DNA of 64,000 nt from JBOZRQ01 sp050789255. Its GTDB lineage: Bacteria; Bacillota; Sulfobacillia; Symbiobacteriales; Symbiobacteriaceae. Numbering within the stretch: position 1 is the first letter of the stretch; every line of letters begins with the position of its first letter. Both the position numbers and the translations under genes were made by a program. This document shows, one piece after another, positions 10,201 to 17,062 of this stretch. The stretch is from contig JBOZRQ010000009.1 in assembly GCA_050789255.1 (NCBI GenBank), positions 62,001-126,000 on the forward strand. The letters run 5' to 3'. Under the pieces are notes generated by a model. That model saw nothing but the letters and a program-made list of their open reading frames with translations, was not told where the DNA came from and searched no databases.

Positions 10201-10361
10201 GTGGCAAACCGAATGCCAGCCCCAAGTTTCCCTGGGTTGTCGGCGGCACGCTGAAGAGCCACGCCGCTGCTAAGCCGCGACGTGGTGACCTCCATCTCCC
10301 GGCCGTGTCTGGCCAGGGCCCGCACCAATCCGCCAGACCATACCCCGCTCTGGATGCGCAT
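4272..10361 (-). CDS. Giant flagellin with repeat/beta-propeller/Asp-box hypervariable region, 2029 aa
   Basis: Residues 1-145 are a flagellin N-terminal D0/D1 domain (MRIQSGVW, TSRLSSG, NISDGQSLMNVADAALGEV, RQLAVSASNGS, ATFNGRRVF). Residues about 1880-2000 are the matching C-terminal D1/D0 (GAQRVLDEAIS, ASSLQFEMNRQTAYE, SRIIDADMALE, RRNAISVLLS), followed by an unusual 29-residue tail. Between them lie about nine degenerate repeats of 30-45 residues with a DTFxDxS core (146-510), a beta-propeller-like module (about 520-785; repeated RMYYVTG, YMFYSDG, RMFVEV, SLYYKD, RMLYLGK) and twelve repeats of about 88 residues (784-1865), most with an SxDGGxTW Asp box. Ordinary flagellins have 270-550 residues. 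No other flagellar gene is nearby. Expression is probably set by the c-di-GMP riboswitch in its leader. It should assemble as a filament subunit; any enzymatic role of the insert is inference. Confidence 0.93.
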   Translation of the reverse strand: MRIQSGVWSGGLVRALARHGREMEVTTSRLSSGVALQRAADNPGKLGAGIRFATQVLSTRMAIRNISDGQSLMNVADAALGEVSSLLQRARQLAVSASNGSISDAERASFHKELVDVRRAIDDVAANATFNGRRVFGAFGQGVVTLREDTFNGASGVDSLMNTAWQSDRIGLASNTQSVMSTTGVGATSSQAMATAITDTFATLSKVDAGLTTALVDTIGGLVRLSQAVTLRGSDSFTSTAGTDTGLTTASVNTVGGYVTQGVGSSSLWSDSFADLSGINGGLTTAVINGGKAYLPTAFGGALLGTPGWQLGQVLNQRFFDTFTSTAGTNGLSSTATVDTVLGQVLSGNVTNTLWSATPNFQLSGSAPSWISAGTDTFIDLSQIASSTGLNIDTVAGTVQLLSETFTAASDTFSDLTRVNTVQTTAKVDTSTGSVRLNTSTATETFNDTFTDTSKILSSSGVNVDTTAGTVSLGTSAATLKTDTFTDSTGVGASSTGVVVSGGQLQLDQTAQLNNKQGTTAVFNPGVNNNFDARGVISSSVVDLGGGNLRMYYVTGKNANYTVGYTTSSDGGKTWGTGTNLNITGVTANSEITVTRDDTGTYYMFYSDGNNVYRRSSTNGTTGWSAQATATTRGTYTSIGQPTIVKDASGTYRMFVEVNNGGTSQIEQLSATALNGAWSQVAGWTNKNGKGPQIVNEGNRYSLYYKDNATGNIVRETSTDLMSFSGATNVITKGASGWDTNAVDTGGAVYDTATGVTRMLYLGKSTAAGEWSAGLAYTTARTSGTFVSTVTNTTDTIKNLTLNATANTTGGTITYRVSADNGTTWQTITSGSNISVAAGQQLLVEATLTNTQGVNGGGPTLQDYTLSANLFNTSGSFTTTAHTFAAPVDNFTFTPNATAPAGTAISYEYSLDGSTWTAFTAGSQVTLGTTTSQVQVRANFSTADRGFAPTLGDYTISATRQQYNASEYLYTQNYTLVDSIDAFTLSATQSGTVGWEYSTDGGATWQTASLGNNSLGGPVSQLQLRAQLQAGGGGTTTPVISDYSVTASRYQATGSFVSKDFTFSSAVNKIKLTANASTPGGSSINYEISTDGGTTWQAVTNGGAFNLGAATNSVKVRATLNSTDQYYTPTLNDFTIEGYTTGYAASGTYTSTVQNFGYNVQNVTLDVVENKPSGTNISYELSTDGGSTWQAITPGSNVAVSPDQNLMLRANLSTSDTTVTPQLISYTLKSNQKQASTVWQSVTTTLGANASAVKLSTTQSTPAGTSISYEVSADNGATWTSVSAGAITNLGTAGNQLVVRATLNSSDPYATASLQDLKLETYDYETTNMFTSSFQTLSAATNQVRLASASSTLPGGTNVTYEVTNDGGTTWMAVTPGSTATFGSAGTQIGFRSTLTGDGSATPTVNSFALEVPGYESGHYVYSTVHNLGYSIDNVTLNATENKPGGTDITYELSTDGGVTWSAITAGSNTAVTAGSSVVLRAKLSSSSANLTPELLDYSLTTNQPTGSDWYSTVMAVGSNVSQVRLNVNENKPAGTNITYQLSSDGGSTWQAITPGSFVSVTPGQNLVLKASFSSSNPATSVAKLLDYTLETRDYSGPATMTSKVTDIGHDVTQLKLDVNANVGAGTGISYELSNDGGTTWVAATPGSVVNFGSAGRQVAMRATLTGTNTASPELLDYTISAPMYQSTVVYSALQNLATPISNITLNTTANKPAGTAITYEVSADGGSTWQTVTPGVNATLTTPGNLLQMRATLTSSDGRNTAQLVDWSATTEAYQTSGTMTTTIETLPFAVDKLKFMANYLLNGGSMSFELSNDGGATWVAAAPGNEVSFGSAGTKVALRATFSGTGSSTPQLLDYRLDGKSNSAPIDTTFRVMSGPNGRATVEMKLPSISSAVLGLNTLDIQSSTGALGAQRVLDEAISTVLRARGEVGATASSLQFEMNRQTAYEVAMVDAKSRIIDADMALESLAFVRSNLAFQSGAQIMAAGLDGRRNAISVLLSPLSQAGDLRPPMPDPTTFGVGLPGFSMAK

Positions 10362-10397
10362 CCCTTCACACCCGCCTCCCCAAGTCGGACACTGAAG

Positions 10398-10423
10398 AAA
10401 AACCCTCGCGGCCGCCGCGAGGG
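10398..10423 (-). terminator. Intrinsic terminator forming the riboswitch expression platform
   Basis: On the minus strand, a perfect 9-bp GC-rich stem (CCCTCGCGG pairing with CCGCGAGGG, 3-nt loop) is followed by five T residues. It lies between the c-di-GMP aptamer and the flagellin start codon, 37 bp before the ATG, so it would stop transcription within the leader unless prevented. Confidence 0.85.
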
Positions 10424-10439
10424 TCTATTAGGTCCCCGC

Positions 10440-10521
10440 AGGTTCGGCAACCCCGCTGCCGTTACGCCCGGTGGCGCAGTAGGCCGGAGGCTTTGCGTCC
10501 CCGGCTTTCACCGGGTTTGCC
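10440..10521 (-). ncRNA. Cyclic-di-GMP-I (GEMM-I) riboswitch aptamer
   Basis: Read on the minus strand, the leader starts GGCAAACC, has a GAAA tetraloop hairpin (CCGGTGAAAGCCGG), then the hallmark GGACGCAAAGCCTCCGGCCT, then a second variable stem and the closing AGCGGGGTTGCCGA. These are the conserved blocks of GEMM-I, including the GCAAA and CCTCCGGCC joining segments that form the ligand pocket and tetraloop receptor. It sits about 26 nt after a plausible transcription start and upstream of a terminator and the giant flagellin. In other bacteria this class controls motility, adhesion and surface genes; the switching direction here cannot be read with certainty. Confidence 0.96.
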
Positions 10522-10553
10522 ATTATCGTTCTGCCTATAGTATTTCACCCTCA

Positions 10554-10583
10554 ATTGTAGGGTTTGAATTTCGCAATGGTCAA
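10554..10583 (-). promoter_or_regulatory. Sigma-A type promoter of the riboswitch-flagellin transcript
   Basis: Minus-strand TTGACC (10583-10578), an 18-bp spacer and TACAAT (10559-10554), placing the start near 10547, just upstream of the aptamer. This looks like the housekeeping sigma rather than a SigD/FliA flagellar promoter. Confidence 0.65.
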
Positions 10584-10629
10584 GTAAATCTTTTGGAAAG
10601 ACCTTCCGCATTTGTCGAAAGACGCGAAT

Positions 10630-10654
10630 GCCCGCATCCCTTGCGGGACGCGGG
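10630..10654 (-). terminator. Possible terminator of the formate dehydrogenase operon
   Basis: An 11-bp stem with one mismatch (GCCCGCATCCC with GGGACGCGGGC, 3-nt loop) begins 10 bp after the fdhA stop. The following minus-strand sequence has only a weak T-rich stretch, so function is uncertain. It separates the fdh operon from the flagellin promoter. Confidence 0.45.
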
Positions 10655-10663
10655 CTCCGGTGA

Positions 10664-12733
10664 CTACAAGGGATCGATGCGCACGGCGCAGACCTTAAAC
10701 TCCGGGATCTTCGCAAGGGGGTCCAGACGGTCGATGGTCAGGAGATTGGCGGCCGCCTCGGCGTAGTGGAAGGTCATGAAGATCGAACCGGGCAGCGTCC
10801 GGGTGGTCAACTGGGCCTTGGCGACCAGTTCGCCCCGCCGGCTGCTGACCCGAACCATGGCTGCGTCGGCGATGCCGAGGGCGGAGGCGTCCCTGGGGTG
10901 GATTTCGACGAGCGCCTCGGGTGCGATGGCGTCCAGCCCCTCCGACCGCCGAGAGATCACGCCGCCGTGCCAGTGGAACAGGACCCGGCCGGTGGTGAGG
11001 ATGTAGGGGAAGTCTGCGTCCGTCTCCTCGGCGGGCGGTTCGTAGGTGACAGGGTGGAGCTTGCCCTTCCCGCGGGGGAAACCATCTGCAAACATGTACC
11101 GGGTGCCGGGGTGCTCTTCGTTGGGGCAGGGCCACTGCAGGCCCGGGCCGGCCTCGAGCCTGGCCCAGGTGATGCCGCGGTAGTCAGGCACGCACTGGCC
11201 GATCTCGGCGAGGATTTCGGCGGGATGGCTGTACTGCATGGGATAGCCCATCCGGCTGGAAAGGTCGCAGAGGATCTCCCAGTCGGGGCGGGCCTCGCCC
11301 GGGGCGCCGACCGCCCTGCGCACCCGCTGCACCCGCCGCTCGGTGTTGGTGAAGGTGCCCTCCTTCTCGGCGAAGGCGTAGGCGGGGAGCACCACATCGG
11401 CGATCTCGGCCGTCTCGGTGAGGAAGATGTCTTGCACCGCCAGGAACTCCAGCTCCTCAAAGCAGGCGCGGGCGTGGTTCAGGTTGGGATCGGTCAGCAT
11501 GGGGTTCTCGCCCATAATGTAGAGCCCCTTCACCTTGCCCTCGCCCATGGCCTCGGTCAGCTCGGTGCTGGTCAGGCCCCGGGTGCGGGAGAGCCGGGTC
11601 CCCCAAAGGGCGCCGACCCGCTCCAGGTGGGCCTCGTCGTTCGCCCGCACGTAACCGGGCAGCAGGTTGGGCAGGCAGCCCATGTCGCCGGCGCCCTGGA
11701 CGTTGTTTTGGCCCCGCAGCGGGTTGAGGCCGGTGCCGGGGCGCCCGATCTGGCCGCAGAGCAGGGCCAGGTTGCACAGGGTAAGGGCGCCGTCGGTGCC
11801 GTTGTGGTGCTGGGAGATACCCATGCCCCAGAAGATGCCGGACGCCCGGCTGGTGGCGTAGAGGCGGGCGGCCTGCCGGATCAGGTCGGCGGGGACGCCG
11901 CTGATCGCCTCGGCCCACTCGGGCGTGAAGTCCATGACGGCGGCGGCCAGGTCGTCAAAGCCTTCGGTCTTGCCCGCCACGAACTCCCGGTTGTAGAGCC
12001 CCTCGGCGATGATCACCTGGGCCATGGCGTTAAAGACCGCCGTGTCGGTGCCGGAGCGCTGCTTGAGGTGGTAGGTGGCGAACTGGGCCAGCTCGATCTC
12101 CCGGGGATCGACCAGGATTAGCTTGGCGCCCCGGGCGATCGCCGCCTTCATCTCCAGGGCGATGATCGGGTGGTTCTCGGTGGTGTTCGAGCCCGTGATG
12201 AGGAGGCAGTCGATCTCTTCGCGAATCTCGCCGATCGAGTTGGACATGGCCAGCGAGCCCAGGGAGAGGTTGACCGCGGTGACCGAGGAGGCGTGGCAGA
12301 GCCGGGAGCAGTGGTCCACGTTGTGGGTGCCAATGCAGGCCCGGATGAACTTCTGGAATAGGTAGTTCTCTTCGTTGGTGCACTTGGCGCTGGAGAAGCC
12401 GCCAATCGCATCTGGCCCGTACGTGCGCTTGATGGCGGTCAGTTTCTGTGCGATCAGGTCGAGCGCCTCGTCCCAGGAGGCGGGCTCCAGGGCGCCGTAC
12501 TCCGGGGTGCCCCGGCGGGCGCCGGGCCTGCCGCCCCGCCGGATCAGCGGCTGGGTGAGCCGGTCGCCGCTGTGGACGTAGTCGAAGCCGAAGCGCCCCT
12601 TCACGCACAGGTTGCCCCGGTTGACCACGGCGTCAGGCGGGGAGGTCACCTTGTAGAGCCGGTTGCCCGCCGTGTGGAGCTCCAGGGTGCAGCCCACGCC
12701 GCAGAACGAGCAGGTGGTGGTAATCACGCTCAT
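10664..12733 (-). CDS. fdhA: Formate dehydrogenase catalytic (alpha) subunit, cysteine-type molybdopterin oxidoreductase
   Basis: The 689-residue protein carries the Mo/W-bis-MGD active site that oxidises formate to CO2. An N-terminal [4Fe-4S] site is formed by Cys8, Cys11, Cys15 and Cys43 (CSFCGVGC and NLCVKG). The metal ligand is Cys146 in DHCSRLCHASS, where selenocysteine enzymes have Sec. GQNNVQGAGDMG, IMGENPMLTDPN, AEKEGTFTNTERR and a C-terminal dinucleotide-binding domain follow the FdhF/NAD-FDH pattern. The start chosen at 12733 overlaps the upstream gene's stop (ATGA). The [2Fe-2S]/ferredoxin part that many NAD-linked alpha subunits carry at their N-terminus is here a separate upstream gene. 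Confidence 0.92.
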   Translation of the reverse strand: MSVITTTCSFCGVGCTLELHTAGNRLYKVTSPPDAVVNRGNLCVKGRFGFDYVHSGDRLTQPLIRRGGRPGARRGTPEYGALEPASWDEALDLIAQKLTAIKRTYGPDAIGGFSSAKCTNEENYLFQKFIRACIGTHNVDHCSRLCHASSVTAVNLSLGSLAMSNSIGEIREEIDCLLITGSNTTENHPIIALEMKAAIARGAKLILVDPREIELAQFATYHLKQRSGTDTAVFNAMAQVIIAEGLYNREFVAGKTEGFDDLAAAVMDFTPEWAEAISGVPADLIRQAARLYATSRASGIFWGMGISQHHNGTDGALTLCNLALLCGQIGRPGTGLNPLRGQNNVQGAGDMGCLPNLLPGYVRANDEAHLERVGALWGTRLSRTRGLTSTELTEAMGEGKVKGLYIMGENPMLTDPNLNHARACFEELEFLAVQDIFLTETAEIADVVLPAYAFAEKEGTFTNTERRVQRVRRAVGAPGEARPDWEILCDLSSRMGYPMQYSHPAEILAEIGQCVPDYRGITWARLEAGPGLQWPCPNEEHPGTRYMFADGFPRGKGKLHPVTYEPPAEETDADFPYILTTGRVLFHWHGGVISRRSEGLDAIAPEALVEIHPRDASALGIADAAMVRVSSRRGELVAKAQLTTRTLPGSIFMTFHYAEAAANLLTIDRLDPLAKIPEFKVCAVRIDPL

Positions 12734-13428
12734 GCGCGCTCGAACCCCCTCTCGGGCGACCAGGCCAGGCGCTGCTCGGGGAGGGCGCCCGCCTGCCGCA
12801 GCTCGAACTCCGGCAGGGGCGAGAGCGCGCCCGTGGGGCAGGCGCCCACGCAGTTGCCGCAGAAGACGCACGGGCTCCTGGAGAGGTCGTTGGCGCCATG
12901 CCCGGCGCCCACCGAGATCTCGTGGCCCCTGCCGATCATGGCGATGGCGAAGGTGTGCTGCACATCCTCCCCGCAGGCCTGGGTGCAGCGCTGGCAGGCG
13001 ATGCATTTGGCGTAGTCCCGCACGAAGAACGGGTTGTCGACGATGACCTCCCGGGTCTTTGCGGCGCTGCCCGGCGATGGGAAGCGGGTGCCGTCGGCGC
13101 CGTAGTACGAGGCGTAGGCTTGCAGCTCGGCGGCGGCGGAGAGGTCCACCTCAGAGAGCAGTAATTCCAGGACCATCCGGCGGGAGAGCCGGACCCGCTC
13201 GGAGTCGGTGCGAATCTGCATGCCCTCGGTTACCGTGCGTGAGCAGGAGGGGACCAGGGTGCGGGCGCCCTCCAGCTCCACCACGCAGGCGCGGCAGTTG
13301 GAGCCGCAGTGCATGTGCTCGTGGTGGCAGAGGGTGGGGGTGTGGACGCCCGCTTGCAGCGCGGCCTCTCGCAGGGTGGCGCCGTCCGGGGCTTCCACGG
13401 AATGGCCGTCGATCGTCACCCGGATCAT
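12730..13428 (-). CDS. Iron-sulfur subunit of formate dehydrogenase (NuoG-like N-terminal module as a separate protein)
   Basis: The 232-residue electron-transfer protein has a [2Fe-2S] ferredoxin fold at the N-terminus (Cys34, Cys45, Cys48, Cys62) and two C-terminal 4Fe-4S sites (Cys142/145/148/152 and Cys187/190/193/197). It should carry electrons from the alpha subunit to the flavin subunit. In NuoG/FdsA/HydA relatives a His-Cys3 cluster lies before the sequence ELQxxAxxYG; here the stretch is VDLSAAAELQAYASYYG with no His or Cys, so that cluster is missing. The start at 13428 overlaps the preceding stop by ATGA; longer in-frame N-termini lie in the shadow of the upstream gene. Confidence 0.88.
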   Translation of the reverse strand: MIRVTIDGHSVEAPDGATLREAALQAGVHTPTLCHHEHMHCGSNCRACVVELEGARTLVPSCSRTVTEGMQIRTDSERVRLSRRMVLELLLSEVDLSAAAELQAYASYYGADGTRFPSPGSAAKTREVIVDNPFFVRDYAKCIACQRCTQACGEDVQHTFAIAMIGRGHEISVGAGHGANDLSRSPCVFCGNCVGACPTGALSPLPEFELRQAGALPEQRLAWSPERGFERA

Positions 13429-15050
13429 GCCCTCACCCCCCTTAACGCCAGCAGACTGCGGACTGCGTTGGTGGCGGTTTGCCCGAGGCCGCAGATCGAG
13501 GCGTCCCCCATGGCCTGGCCCAGCTCCCGGTGCAGGGGGATCCACTCGGTCTCCCCGGCGGCCAGACGGTCCACCAGTTCGGCCTGGCGGGCTGTGCCCA
13601 CCCGGCAGGGGACGCACTTGCCGCAGGACTCCTCCGCAAAGAAGCGGGAGGCCTGGCGGGCGATATCCCACAGGTCGGTCTCGGTGTTAAAGACCATCAC
13701 TGCACCGGAGCCCAGGGTCGCCCCGGCGGCGGCCATGGCCTTGAAGCTGAGCGGGGTCTCCAGCCGGTCCGGCCCGAGGAACATGCCCGAGGCGCCGCCC
13801 ATGAGCACGGCCTGGACCTCGCCCACAGGGCCGCCGGCCAGTGCGATGAGCTCGCTGAGCGGGGCGCCCATCGGCAGCTCGTAGACGCCTGGTTTGGCGA
13901 CGTGACCGCTGATGCTGAAGAGCTTGGGTTCGGCGGCGTTCCAGGCATCCACCCCGTCGATCAGGAGGGGCAGCAGGTTGTAGAGGGTCTCCACGTTGTT
14001 GATCAGGGTGGGACGATTGAAGAGGCCGTTGGTGGTGGGGAAGGGGGGCTTGACCCGCGGCTCGCCGCGCTCGCCCTCGATGGAGGCGAAAAGGGCGGTC
14101 TCCTCGCCGCAGACGTAGGCCCCGCTGCCGCAGCGGACCTCGACCTGTTTGGACGCCATCGCGTCGATCGCGGCCGTGACCCGCTCGATGGCCAGCGGGT
14201 ACTCGCCGCGAATGTAGATGTAGACCTGGCCGGCGCCCACGGCGTGGGCGGCGATCAGGGCGCTGGCGACGACCCCGACCGGGTCGGTCTCCATCAAATG
14301 ACGGTTGGTGAAGGTGCCGGGCTCGGACTCGTCGGCGTTGACCACGACGTACTTGAGGGCGCCGTCCGGGCCGGGGCCCAGCGGGGTGGGGGCCTTGGCT
14401 ACGGCCTCCCACTTGGCGCCGGTGGGGAAGGCGGCCCCGCCACGCCCGACCAGGCGGGAGGCTTTCACCAGGGCGATCAGGTCGGCGGGCTCCATGGCCC
14501 GGGCTCGCTGCAACGCCTGCAGCCCGTCGGAGCGGCCCAGCAGGAGGGGCTTGTAGCCCACAGGCCACCCGGTATGGCCCTCCTGCGTCGTGTGCAGATG
14601 CCAGGCGCCGTACCCGCCGTATGCGTGGCTGCCGATGCCGGGCGCCGTCTCGAGGGCGGCGGGGCCCCGGTCGCACTGGCCCAGGCAGGGGGCGTGCACG
14701 ACGTGGACGCCTGCGGGCGCGGCCACGGCCCGGCCTGCGCACCGGCAGACCAGGTCATCACACACAAGGACCACGGGTTTTGTGTGCTCCTCCGTCGAGA
14801 GGAGGTCGTAGAAGCTGACCAGGGCGTTCAGGTCGGCCAGCGGGATGCGGCTGAGCTTGCTGGCGAGGGCCAGGGCCGGGGCGGGGAGGGCGCCCAGCCG
14901 AGCCTGGATTTGCTGGAGCAGCGGCAGGGCCTTGTCCCGGCGGACCGGGGCGACAGCGGCCAGCGCCTGCTCCACCGCATCCGCCACGGCGGGCGGCACG
15001 GGGGGCTCGGGCTGATGGTGACGGCGGCGTCGGGTGCCGATGGGTGGCAT
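13425..15050 (-). CDS. fdhB: NADH-binding flavin subunit of formate dehydrogenase (NuoE-NuoF fusion)
   Basis: The 541-residue protein joins a NuoE/thioredoxin-like [2Fe-2S] domain (about 20-150; Cys97, Cys102, Cys122, Cys126) to a NuoF domain (about 190-540). The NuoF part has the FMN/NADH segments GRGGAAFPTGAKW and VVNADESEPGTFTNR, the IRGEYPLA stretch and the 4Fe-4S motif ESCGKCVPCR near residue 475. It would pass electrons between NAD(H) and the formate-oxidising subunits in the cytoplasm. It is first in the operon, with AAAGGAGGAC before the ATG. HydB of electron-bifurcating hydrogenases is similar, but the FDH alpha gene next door settles the assignment. Confidence 0.9.
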   Translation of the reverse strand: MPPIGTRRRRHHQPEPPVPPAVADAVEQALAAVAPVRRDKALPLLQQIQARLGALPAPALALASKLSRIPLADLNALVSFYDLLSTEEHTKPVVLVCDDLVCRCAGRAVAAPAGVHVVHAPCLGQCDRGPAALETAPGIGSHAYGGYGAWHLHTTQEGHTGWPVGYKPLLLGRSDGLQALQRARAMEPADLIALVKASRLVGRGGAAFPTGAKWEAVAKAPTPLGPGPDGALKYVVVNADESEPGTFTNRHLMETDPVGVVASALIAAHAVGAGQVYIYIRGEYPLAIERVTAAIDAMASKQVEVRCGSGAYVCGEETALFASIEGERGEPRVKPPFPTTNGLFNRPTLINNVETLYNLLPLLIDGVDAWNAAEPKLFSISGHVAKPGVYELPMGAPLSELIALAGGPVGEVQAVLMGGASGMFLGPDRLETPLSFKAMAAAGATLGSGAVMVFNTETDLWDIARQASRFFAEESCGKCVPCRVGTARQAELVDRLAAGETEWIPLHRELGQAMGDASICGLGQTATNAVRSLLALRGVRA

Positions 15051-15200
15051 GACCGTCCTCCTTTGTCAGTCGTGTATTCCCTATGAGAAAAAACCTGACA
15101 TTCTGAAGTTCGGCCCTGATACCGATCCTCCTGCGGACCTTTCGTCGCGAAATGGTCGCCATCCCCCGTGTGAATTGGCAGCGCTTGGGCAGACTATCCC

Positions 15201-16397
15201 GTGATTCCCAATGGGGGGGCGTCCGTTTCCTTGGAGATACTGCGAAACCTGTTCCGCCGCCGGCTCCGAAGCGGCCTTACCGTGACGGGCATTGCCGTTG
15301 GAGTCCTGGCTTTCACCGTCATGGGGGGCATGGCCGAGAAACTGAACATGATCATCCGCGGCGGTGAGGCGTATTTCACGCACCGGATCGCCGTGCGCTC
15401 AACGGGCGGGTCCCTGCGCCTGAACGTGCTGCTGCCGGAGGATATCAAGGCGATGAAGGAGGTGGAGGGCGTCCAGGCGGTGGAGACGCATATCGTCATG
15501 CCGCTGGACGAAACCGCTGGCATTGAGTTGGCGCCGCGGGTGCTGGTGGGCATTGACCTGCCCAACTTTGCTTTGGCCCAGCACCTGGCCGGCGAGGAGG
15601 CGAGGCTGCTCCTCTGGAAAGGGCGCTGGTGGGGGCCGGGCGAGCGAAAGGTGGTCGTCCTCGGGAGCGCCGTGGCCCGGAAGATGAAGCTGGCCATCGG
15701 CGACGCCCTGGAGAGCCGGGGCACCAAGTTCAAGGTGGTGGGGATTCTGCACGAAACGCTCTCGGTCCCGGACGGCTGGGCGCTGATTCCCCAGGAGGAT
15801 GCGAGGGACCTGATGCTGGACGGCAGCTCGGTCTTGCGCGGCATGGACGGCGTCGACAAGTTCGTTACCAATGCCTATGCCCTGGTGGAGCCATCTATGG
15901 GCGATCGGGTCACGGACTTGCTGGCGCAGAACCTGCGCAAGGGGTTTCTGCTCTACTCGCCGCAGCAGCTCGCCAAGGCGACCAGCACGGCCAGCACCCT
16001 GATCAACACGGCCATCCTGGGCTCCGGGTTTGTCGCCGTGCTGGTGGGGGCGCTGTCGGTCATCAACACGATGTTTGTGGCGGTGGCCGAGCGGACCCGG
16101 GAGATCGGGATCAAGAAGGCGATCGGGGCCAGCCGGTGGGACATCCTGCGGGAGTTCTTGCTGGAATCGACGACGATGGGGCTCTTTGGCGGGGTGATCG
16201 GCGTGGGGCTCGGCGCCCTGGTGATCTATGCGATCAACCGGTTCACGGCGGATCAGGGCACGGCGGTCTTCATACTCACCCCGCGCCTGGCGTTCGGCGC
16301 CCTGGGCTTCTCCGCCCTGCTCGGAGCAATGGCGGGGCTGGTGCCGGCTACCAGGGCCGCGAGTCTCGATCCGATCAAGGCGCTCAGGGAGGTGTAG
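15201..16397 (+). CDS. MacB/FtsX-family ABC transporter permease
   Basis: The 398-residue membrane protein has the MacB arrangement: one N-terminal membrane segment (residues about 20-40, SGLTVTGIAVGVLAFTVMGG), a large extracytoplasmic domain, and three C-terminal segments with the FtsX core (RTREIGIKKAIGASRWDILREFLLES). It works with the ATPase encoded 5 bp downstream. The substrate is unknown; the family exports peptides, lipoproteins or siderophores, or works as a mechanotransmitter. The start is GTG; a TTG about 30 bp later is an alternative. Confidence 0.87.
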   Translation: MIPNGGASVSLEILRNLFRRRLRSGLTVTGIAVGVLAFTVMGGMAEKLNMIIRGGEAYFTHRIAVRSTGGSLRLNVLLPEDIKAMKEVEGVQAVETHIVMPLDETAGIELAPRVLVGIDLPNFALAQHLAGEEARLLLWKGRWWGPGERKVVVLGSAVARKMKLAIGDALESRGTKFKVVGILHETLSVPDGWALIPQEDARDLMLDGSSVLRGMDGVDKFVTNAYALVEPSMGDRVTDLLAQNLRKGFLLYSPQQLAKATSTASTLINTAILGSGFVAVLVGALSVINTMFVAVAERTREIGIKKAIGASRWDILREFLLESTTMGLFGGVIGVGLGALVIYAINRFTADQGTAVFILTPRLAFGALGFSALLGAMAGLVPATRAASLDPIKALREV

Positions 16398-16402
16398 GGT
16401 CG

Positions 16403-17062
16403 ATGCTGCTGCAGGCCACAGGGCTGACCAAGCGCTATGCCATGGGGGTGGAGGCGCTGGCGGGCGCCGACCTCTCGGTGCGGCGCGGGGAGATCGTGGG
16501 GATCATGGGCCGCTCGGGGAGCGGCAAGTCGACCTTGCTCAACATTCTGGGGTGCCTGGACCGGCCGACCGCCGGCGAGGTCCGGCTGGACGGGGTCGAT
16601 GTGACCCGGCTGCCGGAGCGGGCGCTGCCGCCCTTGCGCGCCAGCAAGTTGGGTTTCGTCTTTCAGGCGCACAACCTGGTCCCGACCCTGACCGCCTGGG
16701 AGAACGTGGCCCTGCCGCTGCGCTATTTGCGGCCGCGGGTGCGCGATGCCATGGAAAAAGCCCGCACGGCCTTGGAGGCCGTCGGGCTAGGTGATCGGAT
16801 GCATCATCTGCCGGGGCAGCTGTCGGGCGGGCAGCAGCAGCGGGTGGCGATCGCCAGGGCGCTGGTGAACCAGCCCGCCCTGGTGCTGGCTGACGAGCCC
16901 ACCGGGGCGCTCGACAGCCATACGGCGCAGGAACTACTGGGCCTGCTCCGGCGCCTGTGTGCGGAGCGCCGGCAGACCTTCGTGCTGGTCACCCACGACC
17001 CGCTGGTGGCGAAGTCCTGCGACCGGGTGCTCACCATGAACGATGGACGGCTTTACGCCTGA
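16403..17062 (+). CDS. ABC transporter ATP-binding protein, MacB/LolD type
   Basis: The 219-residue ATPase has Walker A GRSGSGKST, Q-loop FVFQAHNLVPTLTAWENV, signature LSGGQQQR, Walker B LVLADEPTGALD and the H-loop THD. The family feature of LolD/MacB-type ATPases, a short protein with LNILGCLDRPTAGEV, is clear. It is translated directly after its permease. The last 10 bp overlap the 3' end of the convergent HAD gene. Confidence 0.93.
   Translation: MLLQATGLTKRYAMGVEALAGADLSVRRGEIVGIMGRSGSGKSTLLNILGCLDRPTAGEVRLDGVDVTRLPERALPPLRASKLGFVFQAHNLVPTLTAWENVALPLRYLRPRVRDAMEKARTALEAVGLGDRMHHLPGQLSGGQQQRVAIARALVNQPALVLADEPTGALDSHTAQELLGLLRRLCAERRQTFVLVTHDPLVAKSCDRVLTMNDGRLYA

Noticed and set aside
10387..10425. 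Hairpin as the terminator of the formate dehydrogenase operon
   Set aside because: It lies downstream of a separate promoter and aptamer on the same strand, so it belongs to the flagellin leader.
10664..12733. Selenocysteine formate dehydrogenase
   Set aside because: The metal-ligand codon encodes cysteine (Cys146), with no in-frame TGA there.
13479..15086. 535-residue plus-strand frame opposite the formate dehydrogenase flavin subunit
   Set aside because: Shadow of a conserved NuoE-NuoF gene; composition is Gly/His/Val-rich and matches nothing.
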